Positions 62,732-64,000 of a stretch of DNA of 64,000 bases are shown piece by piece. Under the pieces are notes generated by a model, which was not told the origin of the DNA, did not search any database, and saw only the letters and a program-made list of their open reading frames with translations. Source of the DNA: DASTFY01 sp963813375 (lineage in GTDB: Bacteria; Actinomycetota; Acidimicrobiia; Acidimicrobiales; Ilumatobacteraceae); the NCBI GenBank assembly GCA_963813375.1, contig CAWEYT010000023.1, positions 62,001 through 126,000 on the forward strand, in the 5' to 3' direction. Each line of letters begins with the position of its first letter. The stretch's first letter is position 1. Both the position numbers and the translations under genes were made by a program.

Positions 62732-64000
62732 CTAGGTGGTGGCCGTGTTGAGGCCAAGCTCCTGCTCGGCGGCCCGGATCTCGGCCAGCGGGTTGCCGGG
62801 CAGCTCCGCGATGTCGAAGCACTCCTCCGTCTGCACCATCGTCCCGTCCCGCGGGACCACCGTGAGGTCGGTGTTGTTGGAGACGTTGAAGCCGGTGGTG
62901 CTGTCGAAGTACCAGGGCTTGCACCAGATGTCGCTCACGAAGTTCTTCACGCCCTTGAACGCCTCGTTGACGCTCTCCTTCGTGATGTCGCCCTCGATGC
63001 CGAGCAGGGCGTCGGTGGCCACGCGGCCGGCGAGGTAGCCCATCTGGGCGAAGCTCGAGCTGTTGACGTCCGGCGCGTACTGCTCCCGGACCTCGTTCAT
63101 GTGGTTCTGGTCCGGGTTGCCGGAGTCGAGCACGTTGAACTCGGCGTTGATGAGGAACTTGTCGTTCCATGCCGGGCCGAGCGACTCGGCGACCGACGGA
63201 TCGTTCGGCGGGGTCGAGCTGGCCCAGATCACCGAGTCCACCAGGCCCTGCTGCTCGATGGCCTGCAGGAGCGGGGTGACGACGGGACCGGTGAAGTCGA
63301 GGACGACGCGCGCCGCCCTCACCGGCCTCCTGGACGAGGCTCTGCGCCAGGCCGGCCGGCGTCGGTGAACGGCGCCTCCTCGAGGCGGCTCACGCCCTCC
63401 AGGCCGTTCTCCTCCGCGAACTCGACGACACCGCTGTTGACGAGGTCGAAGCCCGGGACGTTCGGCGAGACGACCACCATCGTTGCCCTCGGCGCCGGCT
63501 CGCAGCGCGGCCTGCGCGCCACCGAGGCTGGAGTAGTACGGGCCCATGTTGACGGCCGAGAAGTTCGGGCTCTGGAAGCAGTCCTGGGCCACGCCGGCGA
63601 TGATCAGGTAGTAGTCCTGCTCGGCGTAGTAGTCCTTGTTGACGCTGCACTCGATGAGGCTGGTGCTGCCGACGATGCCGAGCACCTGGTCCTCCTCGAT
63701 GAGCTTCGGGCGAACCCGGCGATCTGCTGCGGATCGACCTGCTCTTCGTAGGCGATGTACTCGATCGGCCGGCCGTTGATGCCGCCGTTGTCGTTCACGC
63801 AGTCGAAGTAGGCCCTCGTCAGGCTGCGTGATCCAGGTGAAGTCGGCGGTCGGCGCCTTGGTGGCCATGGCGCCGATCTTGATCGGCTCGCCGGTGGCCG
63901 GCTCGCCGGTGCCCATGCCGCACTCACCCGTCGCCTGGATGTTCGAAGCTTCACCCCCGGCCGGAGCCTCCGTGTCGGCCGGAGCCTCCGTGTCGGCGGG
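62732..64000 (-). CDS. livK: branched-chain amino acid-type ABC substrate-binding protein LivK (partial, four or more frameshifts)
   Basis: The 5' end lies off the window. A linker of APADTE repeats is followed by EPIKIGAMATKAPTADFTWI, the first strand of a type-I periplasmic-binding fold. Breaks near 63830, 63710, 63490 and 63320 separate YIAYEEQVDPQQIAGF, KLIEEDQVLGIVGSTSLIEC, VVVSPNVPGFDLVNSG and VVLDFTGPVVTPLLQAIEQQG. The end is NPLAEIRAAEQELGLNTATT (TAG 62732-62734). Ligand unknown; amino acids or amides are usual. Confidence 0.87.
   Translation of the reverse strand, partial: PADTEAPADTEAPAGGEASNIQATGECGMGTGEPATGEPIKIGAMATKAPTADFTWITQPDEGLLRLRERQRRHQRPADRVHRLRRAGRSAADRRVRPKLIEEDQVLGIVGSTSLIECSVNKDYYAEQDYYLIIAGVAQDCFQSPNFSAVNMGPYYSSLGGAQAALRAGAEGNDGGRLAERPGLRPRQQRCRRVRGGERPGGREPPRGGAVHRRRPAWRRASSRRPVRAARVVLDFTGPVVTPLLQAIEQQGLVDSVIWASSTPPNDPSVAESLGPAWNDKFLINAEFNVLDSGNPDQNHMNEVREQYAPDVNSSSFAQMGYLAGRVATDALLGIEGDITKESVNEAFKGVKNFVSDIWCKPWYFDSTTGFNVSNNTDLTVVPRDGTMVQTEECFDIAELPGNPLAEIRAAEQELGLNTATT
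63958..64000. repeat. 18-nt direct repeat in the livK linker
   Basis: Two adjacent copies of the unit CCGGAGCCTCCGTGTCGG encode APADTE on the minus strand; the array may continue past the window edge. Confidence 0.65.

Noticed and set aside
58691..64000. liv operon as a decayed pseudogene cluster
   Set aside because: Every catalytic and docking motif is present and each break is one base, so sequencing indels are the simpler explanation.

Overview
The window comes from a very GC-rich (by eye about 70-74% G+C) actinobacterium, most plausibly of the class Acidimicrobiia. The evidence is the actinobacterial gene order around smc, ftsY, ffh, rpsP, trmD and rplS, a DUF2469 gene next to yraN, many GTG starts, and a promoter style (TAnnnT boxes 6-11 nt before the start codon) that implies many leaderless mRNAs. 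Most genes are intact or nearly so. About thirty genes or gene joints show a single-base frameshift; most look like sequencing indels rather than decay, because the conserved protein resumes immediately in the next frame.

Layout. 1-3051: end of rpmF, plsX, acp, rnc, mutM (fatty-acid/phospholipid start, RNA processing, 8-oxoG repair). 3087-4874 (minus): GH1 beta-glucosidase and a small cyclic-nucleotide-binding protein that only look fused because of a frameshift. 5005-8499: smc. 8611-12680: a polyamine-type ABC importer (ATPase, lipoprotein, two permeases). 12700-13838: ftsY. 14004-15160 (minus): MmcQ/YjbR and an SDR. 15298-19721: ffh, rpsP, khpA, rimM, trmD, rplS, DUF2469, yraN. 19702-20831: two tiny conserved genes, then an enoyl-CoA hydratase on a shared bidirectional promoter. 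21608-29261 (minus): AddA/AddB recombination nuclease genes and rpe.

29342-32861: ECF sigma factor, membrane anti-sigma factor, psuG, type-II NADH dehydrogenase. 32806-35322 (minus): two flavodoxin-fold quinone reductases, an unknown gene and YceI, opposite a MarR regulator (35420) with a large palindrome between. 35949-41562: phosphatase, DUF6325/SHOCT/thioesterase/SGNH lipoprotein genes, an F420-type and an MDR oxidoreductase, and a VapBC toxin-antitoxin pair. 41580-46339 (minus): GH18 protein, PPOX and hotdog proteins, TerC, VOC-cupin protein. 46550-52011: WYL regulator, CtpE-like P-type ATPase, Baeyer-Villiger monooxygenase.

52031-55618 is the most interesting part. An XRE/MmyB regulator and a SnoaL-like gene each carry a near-identical TTACCT-N3-AGGTAA palindrome at the same distance from a -10-like box, and a slightly less GC-rich block (TOPRIM protein, AlkZ-like winged-helix protein, DUF202) lies between the two palindromes. 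55661-64000 (minus): QueA-like protein and SDR, an MBL hydrolase, a MarR regulator, and a branched-chain amino-acid-type ABC operon (livF, G, M, H, K), the last running off the window.

No tRNA, rRNA, CRISPR array, insertion sequence or replication origin was seen. No gene-free stretch exceeds 300 bases; the longest are 49863-50081, 46340-46549, 55067-55246 and 13839-14003, and the repeats and inverted repeats they hold are listed.
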